Shown in pieces: positions 7,153 through 15,744 of a stretch of DNA of 26,515 nt. The notes beneath the pieces are model-generated. The model worked only from the letters and a program-made list of their open reading frames with translations. It was not told the DNA's origin and ran no database searches. The DNA is from JBFMFR01 sp040752025 (lineage in GTDB: Bacteria; Chloroflexota; Anaerolineae; Anaerolineales; UBA4823): positions 1 to 26,515 of the forward strand of contig JBFMFR010000073.1 in assembly GCA_040752025.1 (NCBI GenBank), written 5' to 3'. How positions within the stretch are numbered: the stretch's first letter is position 1; every line of letters starts with the position of its first letter. A program made the translations under genes and the position numbers.

Positions 7153-8526
7153 ATGCATATCCTATGCTTAGGCATAAATCATACAACCGCTCCACTGGAT
7201 TTACGAGAAAGATTAGCGTTTAGCGAAGATGGTGTTCGTTCGGCGCTGGCCCGTTTAGGTTGTGGTCACGAGTGCGGTTTGCAAGATATCGTTGAGATGG
7301 TGATTATCTCCACCTGCAACAGGATTGAACTATATGTTGTTTCCAGTAAACCGGATTTTGGTGAACTGGAAACTTTTTTATCTGATGCTCATGGCATAAC
7401 GATAGAAGAGTTTCGGCATCATCTGTACCGGTATATGGGCGAACGCGTTGTAAACCACTTATATCGCGTCACAACCGGGTTGGATTCGCTTGTCTTAGGA
7501 GAGCCACAAATATTAGGGCAGGTAACGCGGGCGCTTGAACTGGCGCTTGGCCTTGGCGCTTGTGGGGCCGTGCTTTCGCGGTTGTTTCGATCTGCAATAC
7601 ACGCCGGAAAGCGCGCCCGAACGGAGACATTGATCAGCCGAAATCCAGCCTCGGTTTCTTCCCTGGCGGCATCGCTAGCTGAAAAGGAGGTAAGAAATCT
7701 CTCTGGAGCACAGATTGTTGTAGTGGGTGCGGGAGAAATGGCTGAACTGGCCGTTGAGGCGTTGCGCAAGCGTGGTGCAACACAGATCGTGGTTGTCAAC
7801 CGGACATTGGAACGTGCGCAACTCCTGGCGCATCGTTGGCAGGCAGGTGTTTCCACCTTTGAGCAATTTGAGAATTTGCTGCTGAATGCGGATATTGTCA
7901 TATCCTCTACCAGCGCGCCACATACGATCATCAATGCGCCTCACATGGAGGATATCATGCTGAAACGCGACCATCGCTTGGTGGTCATGATTGATATTGC
8001 AGTGCCGCGTGATATCGATCCTGAAGTAAGCCGGATCCCTGGGGTTAAGTTGTTTGATATCGATAGCCTGAACCGACAGGTTCAGGATCTGCTCGCCGAA
8101 CGTGCAGCAGAAGTTCCATTGGTTGAAGCCATTCTTGCGGAAGAAGAAAGGCGCTTCCTGGAATATTTGGAAACACTGGATATGCTTCCCATTATCACCG
8201 AACTTCGTAAACAAGCTGAAGGAATTCGCCAGCATGAATTGGAAAGAACTTTACGCCGATTACCTGGATTATCAGAAGCGGAACGGGAGCGCATTGACGC
8301 CATGACTCGCTCGCTAGTAAAGAAATTGTTGCAAACGCCCACGCAGCGCCTGCGTACCGAGGCTAACTGCCCCCATGCTGCTGAGTATGCCACGGTGGCG
8401 CGGACATTATTCGATCTACCAGGCGAGGATGGTTTATGTGCTTTTTCCGGACAACAGTGCTCATTAACGGTAGCTGCTGACAACCTGCAATCATCCATCA
8501 CCCAAATGGGTCAAACGGGAGTGTAA
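7153..8526 (+). CDS. hemA: Glutamyl-tRNA reductase (C5 pathway)
   Basis: This enzyme reduces glutamyl-tRNA with NADPH to glutamate-1-semialdehyde, the committed step of tetrapyrrole synthesis by the C5 route. The 457-aa protein has the whole family layout. The catalytic domain has the nucleophile C55 in ISTCNRIELY. GLDSLVLGEPQILGQV recognises substrate. The NADPH domain has IVVVGAGEMAELAVEAL and VVNRTLERA. A C-terminal helical dimerisation domain follows. Length is normal to slightly long. The ATG at 7153 begins the conserved HILCLGINHTTAPLDLRERLAF; upstream ribosome pairing is weak (AGG about 12 nt away). It is first in a ten-gene operon, consistent with control at the entry step. hemC follows 4 nt after its stop. 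Confidence 0.97.
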   Translation: MHILCLGINHTTAPLDLRERLAFSEDGVRSALARLGCGHECGLQDIVEMVIISTCNRIELYVVSSKPDFGELETFLSDAHGITIEEFRHHLYRYMGERVVNHLYRVTTGLDSLVLGEPQILGQVTRALELALGLGACGAVLSRLFRSAIHAGKRARTETLISRNPASVSSLAASLAEKEVRNLSGAQIVVVGAGEMAELAVEALRKRGATQIVVVNRTLERAQLLAHRWQAGVSTFEQFENLLLNADIVISSTSAPHTIINAPHMEDIMLKRDHRLVVMIDIAVPRDIDPEVSRIPGVKLFDIDSLNRQVQDLLAERAAEVPLVEAILAEEERRFLEYLETLDMLPIITELRKQAEGIRQHELERTLRRLPGLSEAERERIDAMTRSLVKKLLQTPTQRLRTEANCPHAAEYATVARTLFDLPGEDGLCAFSGQQCSLTVAADNLQSSITQMGQTGV

Positions 8527-8530
8527 TTTC

Positions 8531-9454
8531 ATGCGACTAATTTTTGCGACCCGCCCATCTACCCTGGCGCGCACCCAAACCCAGTGGGTGATCCAGGTAT
8601 TACAAGGGGTGTATCCCGACCTGGTGTGCGAGGAAAAAGTTATCACAACCCAGGGCGACAAAATTCTGAACAAACCACTGCCCGAAATTGGCGGAAAAGG
8701 TCTGTTCACCCAGGAACTGGAAAGCGCATTGATTTCAGGCGAAGTACATTGTGCGGTGCATTCGCTCAAAGATTTGCCGATTGAAAACCCTGCTGGCCTG
8801 ACAATTGGCTGCATCCCTGTACGCGCCGATGCACGAGATGTGATCATCTCGGTGAAAAAATCCACTCTGTCTACTTTACCTATTGGGGCGCAGGTGGGTA
8901 CATCCAGCCCGCGTCGCGCTGCGCAAGTATTAGCCACTCGCCCCGATCTCATTTTGCGCACGTTGCGAGGCAATGTGGACAGCCGCGTGCGTAAGGCGTT
9001 GGAAAGCCAATATGATGCGATTCTGCTATCAGGAGCTGGCCTATCACGTCTTGGCCTTGACCAATACATTTCCGATTGGCTACCTGTAGATATAATGCTC
9101 CCCGCTCCTGGACAAGGCGCCCTGGCTGTACAATGCCGTGCAGACGACCGTGTTACGCTTGAGTTGCTTGCTGCACTGGAAGACAATCCTACCCGCCAGG
9201 CAGTAACCGCTGAACGCCAGTTTCTACTTGGAATGGGCGGCGGCTGCACCGCGCCGGTGGCAGCATATGCTTCAATAGCCAATGATCCGTCAGGGGCGAT
9301 CCATCTGATGGGGCGCGTCCTCTCACAGGATGGGCAAAAGGTTTTGAATGTTGAAGGGATGGGTATGGAGGCGGTGCAGCTTGGCAAGGAGTTGGCCCGG
9401 CAGGCTTTAGAGCAAGGCGCGCAAGAGATATTGGACCTGGTCGCGGTGCATTGA
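8531..9454 (+). CDS. hemC: Porphobilinogen deaminase (hydroxymethylbilane synthase)
   Basis: The enzyme polymerises four porphobilinogens into hydroxymethylbilane in the cytosol. The 307-aa protein shows the full fold. The substrate-binding start is RLIFATRPSTLARTQTQWV. HSLKDLPIE carries the catalytic aspartate D81. VGTSSPRRAAQ and LRGNVDSRVRKAL are the cofactor-binding arginine loops. LPAPGQGALAVQCR and GGGCTAPVAAYA follow, the latter with C239 that holds the dipyrromethane cofactor. It begins 4 nt after hemA, with GGGAG as ribosome site inside the hemA end, and ends one base before hemD. All expected residues are present. Confidence 0.97.
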   Translation: MRLIFATRPSTLARTQTQWVIQVLQGVYPDLVCEEKVITTQGDKILNKPLPEIGGKGLFTQELESALISGEVHCAVHSLKDLPIENPAGLTIGCIPVRADARDVIISVKKSTLSTLPIGAQVGTSSPRRAAQVLATRPDLILRTLRGNVDSRVRKALESQYDAILLSGAGLSRLGLDQYISDWLPVDIMLPAPGQGALAVQCRADDRVTLELLAALEDNPTRQAVTAERQFLLGMGGGCTAPVAAYASIANDPSGAIHLMGRVLSQDGQKVLNVEGMGMEAVQLGKELARQALEQGAQEILDLVAVH

Positions 9455-9455
9455 A

Positions 9456-10214
9456 ATGATGAAAGTTTTGATCACCCGCCCAAGAGCGCAGGCTGATGCC
9501 TTCGCGGAAAATCTGCGCAGCGCCGGATTTGAAGCGGTGTATTTCCCGGTAATCGAAATCCATCCGTTTGAGAATAATGTTGCGCTGCAACGCAGCCTGG
9601 CAAAATTGGCTTGTTATGATTGGCTGGTATTCACATCGGTCAATGGAGTAGAGGCGGTGTGGAACGCCTTGACCGGTATGGGGTTAGCGCACATTCCAGA
9701 AAATATTCGCGTGGCGGCGATCGGTCCTAAAACGGCAAAGGCGCTAGAAAGTCATGGGGTATTTCCAGCTTTTGTTCCCAACGAGTATGTGGCTGAAGCC
9801 ATTCTGCCTGGGTTGGACGATCTGCGTGGTCGCTGGGTGCTGCTGCCGCGTGCAGAGATTGCCCGCGAGGCGCTGCCGGAGGCCATTGTGCAAGCCGGCG
9901 GCGTGGCGCACGAAATTGCTGTCTATCGCACCCTGCCGGCTGAACCCGATCCGCAAGGATTGTCAGCCCTGCGCGCAGGCGTCGAGGTGGTGACATTGAC
10001 CAGCCCATCGACGGTGCATAACTTTGTAGCCATTGTGTGCGCCGCCGGGCTTGATCCACTCACCCTGCCAGGCAGTCCGGTGTTTGCCTGCATTGGGCCT
10101 ATCACTGAGCAGGCAGCAAAGATGGAAGGTTTGCCGAACCGGATCGTGGCTGATGAATATACAACTGAAGGGCTAATAAAAGCAATCCAAACCTTCAAGA
10201 TGGAGTCCGTATGA
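9456..10214 (+). CDS. hemD: Uroporphyrinogen-III synthase
   Basis: The enzyme cyclises hydroxymethylbilane with D-ring inversion to uroporphyrinogen III. The family is very divergent, and position between hemC and hemB is strong support. The 252-aa protein has the typical two-lobe pattern: VLITRPRAQADAFAENLRSAGFEAVYFPVIEI at the N-terminus, DWLVFTSVNGVEAVW at about residue 50, VAAIGPKTAKALESHG, and in the second lobe VVTLTSPSTVHNFV and FACIGPITEQAA. Two adjacent ATG codons occur at 9456 and 9459; either may be used. The start is one base after the hemC stop, and the end overlaps hemB by 4 nt (ATGA). Confidence 0.93.
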   Translation: MMKVLITRPRAQADAFAENLRSAGFEAVYFPVIEIHPFENNVALQRSLAKLACYDWLVFTSVNGVEAVWNALTGMGLAHIPENIRVAAIGPKTAKALESHGVFPAFVPNEYVAEAILPGLDDLRGRWVLLPRAEIAREALPEAIVQAGGVAHEIAVYRTLPAEPDPQGLSALRAGVEVVTLTSPSTVHNFVAIVCAAGLDPLTLPGSPVFACIGPITEQAAKMEGLPNRIVADEYTTEGLIKAIQTFKMESV

Positions 10215-11245
10215 CTGTGTTGAGCATTGAAAGACAACCAAGCTATATCAAGCCAATCAACCGCCCGCGCCGGCTGCGCCGCACAACAGCACTGCGCGCC
10301 ATGCTGCGCGAGACGGAACTCAACGCGGGCGATTTTATCTATCCGTTGTTTGTGCGCCACGGTGAGGGACGCACGGAAATCCGCTCGATGCCAGGGGTCT
10401 TCCAGCTATCAGTGGATGAAGCAGTACGCGCGGCAAAGTCCGCTGCCAGCCTGGGCGTACCGGGGGTTATTCTGTTCGGCATCCCGGCAGAGAAAGACCC
10501 AATCGGGCTGGAGAATTTTGCTGCGGATGGCATTGTTCACCAGGCCATCCGCGCCATCAAACAACATATTCCAGAGATGGTGGTGGTAACAGATGTTTGC
10601 CTGTGCGAATACACAGATCACGGGCATTGCGGCATTTTGAACAGCGGCGAACATTATCACCCACATCTGCCTGATGGGTATGTGCTGAACGATGAGACCC
10701 TGGAGGTGCTGGCGAAGGTAGCCGTCTCGCATGCTGAATGCGGCGCGGATATTGTTGCTCCGTCTGGCATGATGGATGGCATGGTGGCGGCTATCCGGAC
10801 AGCATTGGATGAAAGCGGGTTTGAACACACGCCAATCCTTTCGTATGCGGTTAAATATGCCTCCTCTTTCTATGGCCCCTTCCGCGATGCCGCTGAAGGC
10901 GCGCCGAAATTTGGAGATCGGAAATCTCACCAGATGGACCCGGCCAATGTGCGCGAGGCGCTGCGCGAAGCTGCACTTGACGTGCAAGAGGGGGCCGACA
11001 TGCTGATGGTCAAACCCGCCCTGGCATATTTGGATGTTATTCGTATGGTAAAAGATGCTTTTCCCGAACTGCCGATGGCGGCATATAACGTAAGCGGCGA
11101 GTATGCGATGATCAAAGCTGCAGCGATGAATGGTTGGATCGACGAAGCCAAAGCTACGCTAGAAACGCTGGCTGCCATCAAACGCGCTGGCGCAGATTTG
11201 ATACTTACTTATCATGCCCTGGATGCGGCGCGATGGTTGAAATAG
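10211..11245 (+). CDS. hemB: Delta-aminolevulinic acid dehydratase (porphobilinogen synthase)
   Basis: The enzyme condenses two 5-aminolevulinates to porphobilinogen. The 344-aa protein has both Schiff-base lysines: K215 in SYAVKYASSFYGPFRDAA and K268 in MLMVKPALAYLDVI. The metal segment DVCLCEYTDHGHCG has C130, C132 and C140, which marks the cysteine-rich zinc-dependent type rather than the aspartate-rich magnesium type. It overlaps hemD by 4 nt, so it is translationally coupled. Within the operon it acts before hemC in the pathway although it lies after hemD. Length is normal. Confidence 0.97.
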   Translation: MTVLSIERQPSYIKPINRPRRLRRTTALRAMLRETELNAGDFIYPLFVRHGEGRTEIRSMPGVFQLSVDEAVRAAKSAASLGVPGVILFGIPAEKDPIGLENFAADGIVHQAIRAIKQHIPEMVVVTDVCLCEYTDHGHCGILNSGEHYHPHLPDGYVLNDETLEVLAKVAVSHAECGADIVAPSGMMDGMVAAIRTALDESGFEHTPILSYAVKYASSFYGPFRDAAEGAPKFGDRKSHQMDPANVREALREAALDVQEGADMLMVKPALAYLDVIRMVKDAFPELPMAAYNVSGEYAMIKAAAMNGWIDEAKATLETLAAIKRAGADLILTYHALDAARWLK

Positions 11246-11258
11246 TCTAAGGAGAGAG

Positions 11259-12404
11259 ATGACGCTTGCCCCCAATTTGACAGAACGCGCGGCTGCTGAA
11301 CGCAGCTATCAGAACGAGCGCATGGTTCATGCCGATTTCGACCAGGCGCCCTTTACCATCGCCTGGGAGGTGACGCGCGCCTGCGCCTATGCCTGCGTGC
11401 ATTGCCGGGCTGATGCCCAACCTCACCGTGATCCACGCGAGCTATCCACCGCAGAAGCCAAGGCATTGATCGAACGGCTGGCAGCGTTTGGAAATAACCC
11501 GATTTTGATTTTCACGGGCGGCGACCCGCTGATGCGCCCGGATGTATTCGAGTTGATTGCCTATGCAGCCGAACGCGGTCTGCGCTGCTCTCTCACCCCC
11601 ACCGCAACTGCCCTGCCCACACGCGAGCGGCTTGAAAAAGCACTGCAGGCAGGCATCCGTCGCGTAGCACTTTCGCTGGATGCGCCGCGCCCGGAAGTTC
11701 ACGATGATTTTCGCAAAGTCAAAGGCTCATGGCAGCGCACCATGGACACGCTGCACCGGGCGCACGATGTTGGAATGAGTGTGCAAGTCAACACTACCGT
11801 AGCCAGGCATAACATCGACATCTTGCACGAGATGGTGCCGTTTATCCAGGAGGTTGGCGCAGTACAATGGTCGGTTTTCTTTCTCGTGCCGACGGGACGC
11901 GCCATGGCTGAGCAAATGGTCTCGGCGGAACAACACGAGCGGGTGTTCAACTGGCTCTATGATCTGGCCCAGATTGCGCCCTTTGACATCAAGGCTACTG
12001 CCGCGCCCATGTACCGCCGGGTAGCAATTGAACGAAAACGAGCACAGAATGACGGCAACCCAGTCACGTTTCAAAGCGCGGGCTTTCAATACGCAGATGG
12101 CCTGCACCGCCCTACCAAAGGAGTAAATGATGGCAACGGCTTCTTGTTCATTTCTCATATTGGAGAGATCCAGCCTTCGGGGTTCTTGCCAGTAACAGCC
12201 GGTATGGTGCGTGAGGATGATATTGTAGATGTGTATCGCAACTCGCCGATTTTCAAGGATTTGCGCAACCCCGACAAATACAAGGGGGTGTGCGGCAAGT
12301 GCGAATACCGGCATGTGTGCGGCGGCCAGCGCGGCCGCGCTTATGGCATCATGGGCGATTACCTGGAAAGCGATCCGGCCTGTGTGTTGGTCAGTGGAAA
12401 ATAA
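11259..12404 (+). CDS. Radical SAM/SPASM protein of the heme operon (AhbD/NirJ-like)
   Basis: This 381-aa iron-sulfur enzyme has the radical SAM cluster motif RACAYACVHCRA (C42, C46, C49) and SAM-binding FTGGDPLMRPD. A C-terminal SPASM-like region has C345, C348, C354 and C375. The N-terminal MVHADFDQAPFTIAWEVTRAC is typical of the TIGR04053-type group as I remember it. Related proteins AhbD and NirJ modify porphyrin side chains: AhbD decarboxylates Fe-coproporphyrin III to heme. Its position between hemB and hemE, with GGAGAG as ribosome site, argues for a heme step. No hemF, hemN or hemQ is visible here, so it may replace one of them. The exact reaction is inferred, not shown. Confidence 0.85.
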   Translation: MTLAPNLTERAAAERSYQNERMVHADFDQAPFTIAWEVTRACAYACVHCRADAQPHRDPRELSTAEAKALIERLAAFGNNPILIFTGGDPLMRPDVFELIAYAAERGLRCSLTPTATALPTRERLEKALQAGIRRVALSLDAPRPEVHDDFRKVKGSWQRTMDTLHRAHDVGMSVQVNTTVARHNIDILHEMVPFIQEVGAVQWSVFFLVPTGRAMAEQMVSAEQHERVFNWLYDLAQIAPFDIKATAAPMYRRVAIERKRAQNDGNPVTFQSAGFQYADGLHRPTKGVNDGNGFLFISHIGEIQPSGFLPVTAGMVREDDIVDVYRNSPIFKDLRNPDKYKGVCGKCEYRHVCGGQRGRAYGIMGDYLESDPACVLVSGK

Positions 12405-12429
12405 AGGCTTGTTATCGAGATAGGATGCT

Positions 12430-13500
12430 ATGGATACAACAACTCAATTTTCGGCTCCACCCGTGTTGTTTCGTGATATTGAAGCGCCCTTCTTACGCGC
12501 CTGTCACAGGCTGCCTACTGATTTCAACCCTGTCTGGTTTATGCGCCAGGCAGGGCGCTATATGCCCGAATACCGCGCCATTCGAGATCGATATTCTTTG
12601 CTGGAGATATGCTATCAACCAGAACTGGCCGCTGAAGTAACGTTGCAGCCCGTGCGCGCGCTGGGTGTGGACGCGGCCATTTTGTTTGCAGACATTCTGC
12701 TACCGATCATCCCCTTGGGGCTTGGGCTGGAGTTTGCCAAAGGCGAGGGTCCAATCATTGGCAAGCCAATCCGCACGATGGAAGATGTCCTGGCGCTCCA
12801 TCCGTTCAATGCAGAGACAGACCTCGATTATGTTATGGAGGCTATTCGCCTTTTGCGAGGTGAATTGAAATCGATCCCACTGATCGGTTTTTGCGGCGCA
12901 CCGTTTACAGTAGCATCTTATATGATTGAGGGCGGTTCGTCGCGCGAGTTCCTGAAAACCAAGAGTATGATGTATGCCGCTCCTGATGTCTGGCACGCTC
13001 TTATGCAAAGACTTTCAGCGGTTCTGGCCGATTATCTTTCTGCACAGATCCGCGCCGGGGCGCAGGCAGTACAGATCTTCGACTCCTGGGTGGGCGCTCT
13101 CAGCCCACAGGATTATGAAAAATTTGCCGAACCTTATTCCAGCCAGATCATCCAAACCGTGAAAACGACCGGCGTGCCGGTAATTCATTTTGGGACAAAC
13201 ACAACCACACTCTTGACCAGAATGAAGCGCGCCGGGGGTGATGTGATCGGATTGGACTGGCGAATTCCATTGGATGATGGCTGGAAGCTGCTGGGTGAGG
13301 ATGTTGCTGTACAGGGCAACCTGGACCCTGCCAGCCTGTTTGCACCACTGCCTGAAATCAGAACCCGCGTGAATGATATTCTACGCCGGGCGAGCGGCAG
13401 ACCCGGTCATATTTTTAACCTGGGGCATGGCATCATGCAGCACACACCTGTCGATCACGTGAAAGCAGTTGTAGATATGGTGCACGAATATGGAACTTAA
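12430..13500 (+). CDS. hemE: Uroporphyrinogen decarboxylase
   Basis: The enzyme removes four carboxyl groups from uroporphyrinogen III to make coproporphyrinogen III. The 356-aa TIM-barrel protein has the signature NPVWFMRQAGRYMPEYR with R39 and R43. The key aspartate D88 sits in DAAILFADILLPI, and FCGAPFTVASYMIEGGSS, IFDSWVGALSP and FNLGHGIMQHTPVDHV follow. All are expected in active enzyme. The start follows AGGA by a suitable distance and lies 25 nt after the radical SAM gene. The last 11 nt overlap the next gene (a DUF4491 membrane protein), which ties that unknown gene to hemE expression. Confidence 0.97.
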   Translation: MDTTTQFSAPPVLFRDIEAPFLRACHRLPTDFNPVWFMRQAGRYMPEYRAIRDRYSLLEICYQPELAAEVTLQPVRALGVDAAILFADILLPIIPLGLGLEFAKGEGPIIGKPIRTMEDVLALHPFNAETDLDYVMEAIRLLRGELKSIPLIGFCGAPFTVASYMIEGGSSREFLKTKSMMYAAPDVWHALMQRLSAVLADYLSAQIRAGAQAVQIFDSWVGALSPQDYEKFAEPYSSQIIQTVKTTGVPVIHFGTNTTTLLTRMKRAGGDVIGLDWRIPLDDGWKLLGEDVAVQGNLDPASLFAPLPEIRTRVNDILRRASGRPGHIFNLGHGIMQHTPVDHVKAVVDMVHEYGT

Positions 13501-13906
13501 CTTTCTCGGTTTGATCGCTGCTGTAACCGCTTTTTTCAGCATTTGGATCGGGCATGTTTCCGTGCGCAAGATCGAAGCCGTAACGGTGAAATTGTGGAAG
13601 CCAATCATCACCGCCATAGCCCTCGGGGTCACACTGGGATATGCCGCTCTTGCTGTTTCTAACCGCCCGCTCTCCACCGTTTGCGGCATCCTGGGCATTA
13701 CGCTTCTCTGGGATGCTTTTGAAATCAAGCGCCAGGCGCAACGCATCCGTAAAGGACACGCACCCGCCAATCCAAATAACCCGCGCCATGCAGCCATGCT
13801 GGCTACTGCAGGATCACAAGCCACAACGCTTGATGTTTTGAAGCGCGATCCAATTGGCAGGCCGGTCAGCCACAATGAAGCTATCCAACTGATAGTCGAT
13901 CATTAA
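13490..13906 (+). CDS. DUF4491 family membrane protein, copy 1
   Basis: This 138-aa membrane protein has three hydrophobic segments (about residues 4-24, 35-57 and 61-77) and a long cytoplasmic-looking tail. It looks like a DUF4491 member: an N-terminal NFLGLIAAVTAF helix, a conserved positively charged loop, and the LLWDAFEIKRQAQRIRKGHAPANPNN block after the last helix. No function is known for the family. The ATG lies within the last codons of hemE, so it is translationally coupled. The second copy follows 13 nt after its stop. The tail beyond residue 95 is longer than in copy 2. Confidence 0.75.
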   Translation: MELNFLGLIAAVTAFFSIWIGHVSVRKIEAVTVKLWKPIITAIALGVTLGYAALAVSNRPLSTVCGILGITLLWDAFEIKRQAQRIRKGHAPANPNNPRHAAMLATAGSQATTLDVLKRDPIGRPVSHNEAIQLIVDH

Positions 13907-13919
13907 ACGCAGAGGTTTT

Positions 13920-14252
13920 ATGGACACATTTGGACTGGTCACCGGTGTTGCTACCCTGTTCATTATTGGACTCGGCTTCCCGCTTGTCATCCACGGTGAG
14001 CGCCGTTTTGGGTATTTGTGGTGGCCTTATATGCTGGGTGGCGGGGTCATTATCATTGGCGTCTCGCTTTTCGTTAGCGCTGATTGGCTTTCGGTAGTGG
14101 CAGGCGTGCTGGGGGCAACCTTTGTATGGGGGGGAACGGAACTCAAGGAGCAGGCCATCCGTGCTGAAGTCGGCTGGTTTCCATTCAACGCCCATAAAAT
14201 CCATCCGCCTTTTGAGGCATTCATCAAAAAGTGGAAAGCCCCACATTTGTAA
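13920..14252 (+). CDS. DUF4491 family membrane protein, copy 2
   Basis: This 110-aa protein has three transmembrane segments (about residues 4-24, 33-53 and 58-73). The family tail TELKEQAIRAEVGWFPFNAHK parallels EIKRQAQRIRKGHAPANPN in copy 1, so I read the two as tandem paralogs. HGERRFGYLWWPYMLGGG after the first helix is typical of DUF4491. Ribosome site AGAGG lies 5-6 nt before the ATG. It stands just before hemY, a membrane-associated oxidase in many bacteria. A structural or transport role near the membrane step is possible but unproven. Confidence 0.82.
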   Translation: MDTFGLVTGVATLFIIGLGFPLVIHGERRFGYLWWPYMLGGGVIIIGVSLFVSADWLSVVAGVLGATFVWGGTELKEQAIRAEVGWFPFNAHKIHPPFEAFIKKWKAPHL

Positions 14253-14267
14253 AGGGAACTGTAGCAT

Positions 14268-15716
14268 ATGACCAAAAACCACATCGTTATCATTGGCGGC
14301 GGCATCGCCGGACTCTCTGCCGCTTATTATGCAATCAAAAAAACAAAAGAGCAGAACACTCCGATCCAGGTCACCTTACTCGAGTCTGCTTCCCACTGGG
14401 GAGGAAAAATCACTACCGACCGGGTTGCAATGGATGGAGGACAGTTCATAATTGAAGGCGGGCCTGACACGTTCCTGGCGACCAAGCCCTGGGGTGTGGC
14501 TTTATGTAAAGAACTGGGACTCGGCGATCGCTTACACGGCACCAACCCACATAAGAAAAACACTTACGTTTTACATCGCAACCGCCTGATGCTGCTGCCT
14601 GACGGCCTGGCCATGATGATCCCCACCAATATTCAAGCCATCCTGAAAACGGGCTTAATCTCCTGGTATGGCAAAGCGCGTATGGGCCTCGACTTCCTGA
14701 TCCCACCCGCTCCGCTGAACGGAGATGAGAGCCTGGGTGCTTTTGTCAGTCGCCGGCTTGGACGTGAAGCATACGAGAACCTGATCGAGCCATTGATGTC
14801 GGGAATCTATGCCGGCGATGGCGATGCGCTCAGCCTGGCTTCAACATTTCCTTACCTGCGCGATCTGGAGAGCAAATATGGGTCATTGGCCCGCGGCGCG
14901 TTGCAAATGCGCAAACAAATGGCGGGGAAAGCTATTCAAGGGTCACGTTCTGCCTTTCTCACACCCCAAACAGGTCTGGCGGAGATTGTCGAAGCGCTCG
15001 TGGCTTACCTGGAAACCAACCAGGCCGCTCTGCGCCTGCAAGCTGCTGTATCCAAAGTGCGAAAGGATCATTCTGGATATCGCGTAGAACTCGAGGCAGG
15101 CGAAGTGATCCTGGCAGATGGCGTTATCCTGGCTACCCCGGCTTATGCCAGCGGAGCTATGCTTACTGAACTTGACGCTGAACTGGCAGAAATCTTGAGA
15201 GAAATTCCCTACGCTTCAACTGCTACCATATCGCTGGCATATCGCCTGGCTGACCTGCGGCGCGAGTTGGATGGCTACGGGTATGTCATTCCACGCCGGG
15301 AGGGGCGGCAGGCATTGGCCTGCACCTGGACCTCAACCAAATTTCCGCACCGTGCGCCAGATGGTTATGCGCTCCTGCGAGTCTTTGTTGGTCGAGCCGG
15401 ACAGGAACAAACTATGCCACGTGAAACAGATTCGCTTGTGGCTCTGGCAAGGGAAGAGCTGCAGCTTACGCTTGGCATTGAAGCTGAACCACTGATCTCT
15501 AGAGTATTTATCTGGGAAAATTCGATGCCGCAATACAACCTGGGACACCCAGGAAAATTAGCGCGAATTGAAAAGCATTTGGAAAATCACCCCGGCCTGG
15601 CTCTGGCGGGCAACGGCTATCGCGGGATTGGCATACCCGATTGCATTCACTCCGGCGAGATGGCTATGGATGCGCTGCTGCCACAGCTTATTGCCCAGGA
15701 TATTGAGGTACATTAG
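14268..15716 (+). CDS. hemY: Oxygen-dependent protoporphyrinogen/coproporphyrinogen oxidase
   Basis: The HemY-type flavoenzyme removes six electrons from protoporphyrinogen IX or, in the coproporphyrin-dependent route, from coproporphyrinogen III, using oxygen. The 482-aa protein starts with the FAD Rossmann motif IVIIGGGIAGLSAAYYA and the ESASHWGGKI strand. It has the GGPDTFLATKPW substrate-side motif and closes with LALAGNGYRGIGIPDCIHSGEMA, which binds FAD. There is no signal peptide; association with the membrane is likely from family knowledge. AAGGGA lies about 11 nt before the ATG. The substrate choice depends on the unresolved late pathway and on the radical SAM protein upstream. hemL follows 28 nt after the stop. 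Confidence 0.93.
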   Translation: MTKNHIVIIGGGIAGLSAAYYAIKKTKEQNTPIQVTLLESASHWGGKITTDRVAMDGGQFIIEGGPDTFLATKPWGVALCKELGLGDRLHGTNPHKKNTYVLHRNRLMLLPDGLAMMIPTNIQAILKTGLISWYGKARMGLDFLIPPAPLNGDESLGAFVSRRLGREAYENLIEPLMSGIYAGDGDALSLASTFPYLRDLESKYGSLARGALQMRKQMAGKAIQGSRSAFLTPQTGLAEIVEALVAYLETNQAALRLQAAVSKVRKDHSGYRVELEAGEVILADGVILATPAYASGAMLTELDAELAEILREIPYASTATISLAYRLADLRRELDGYGYVIPRREGRQALACTWTSTKFPHRAPDGYALLRVFVGRAGQEQTMPRETDSLVALAREELQLTLGIEAEPLISRVFIWENSMPQYNLGHPGKLARIEKHLENHPGLALAGNGYRGIGIPDCIHSGEMAMDALLPQLIAQDIEVH

Positions 15717-15744
15717 CCTTTCAGGAAAAAATATAGGAGATAGC

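Noticed and set aside
8491..9387. Minus-strand open frame of 298 codons opposite hemC
   Set aside because: hemC has every family motif on the plus strand; the antisense product is serine- and arginine-rich low-complexity sequence typical of a shadow frame.
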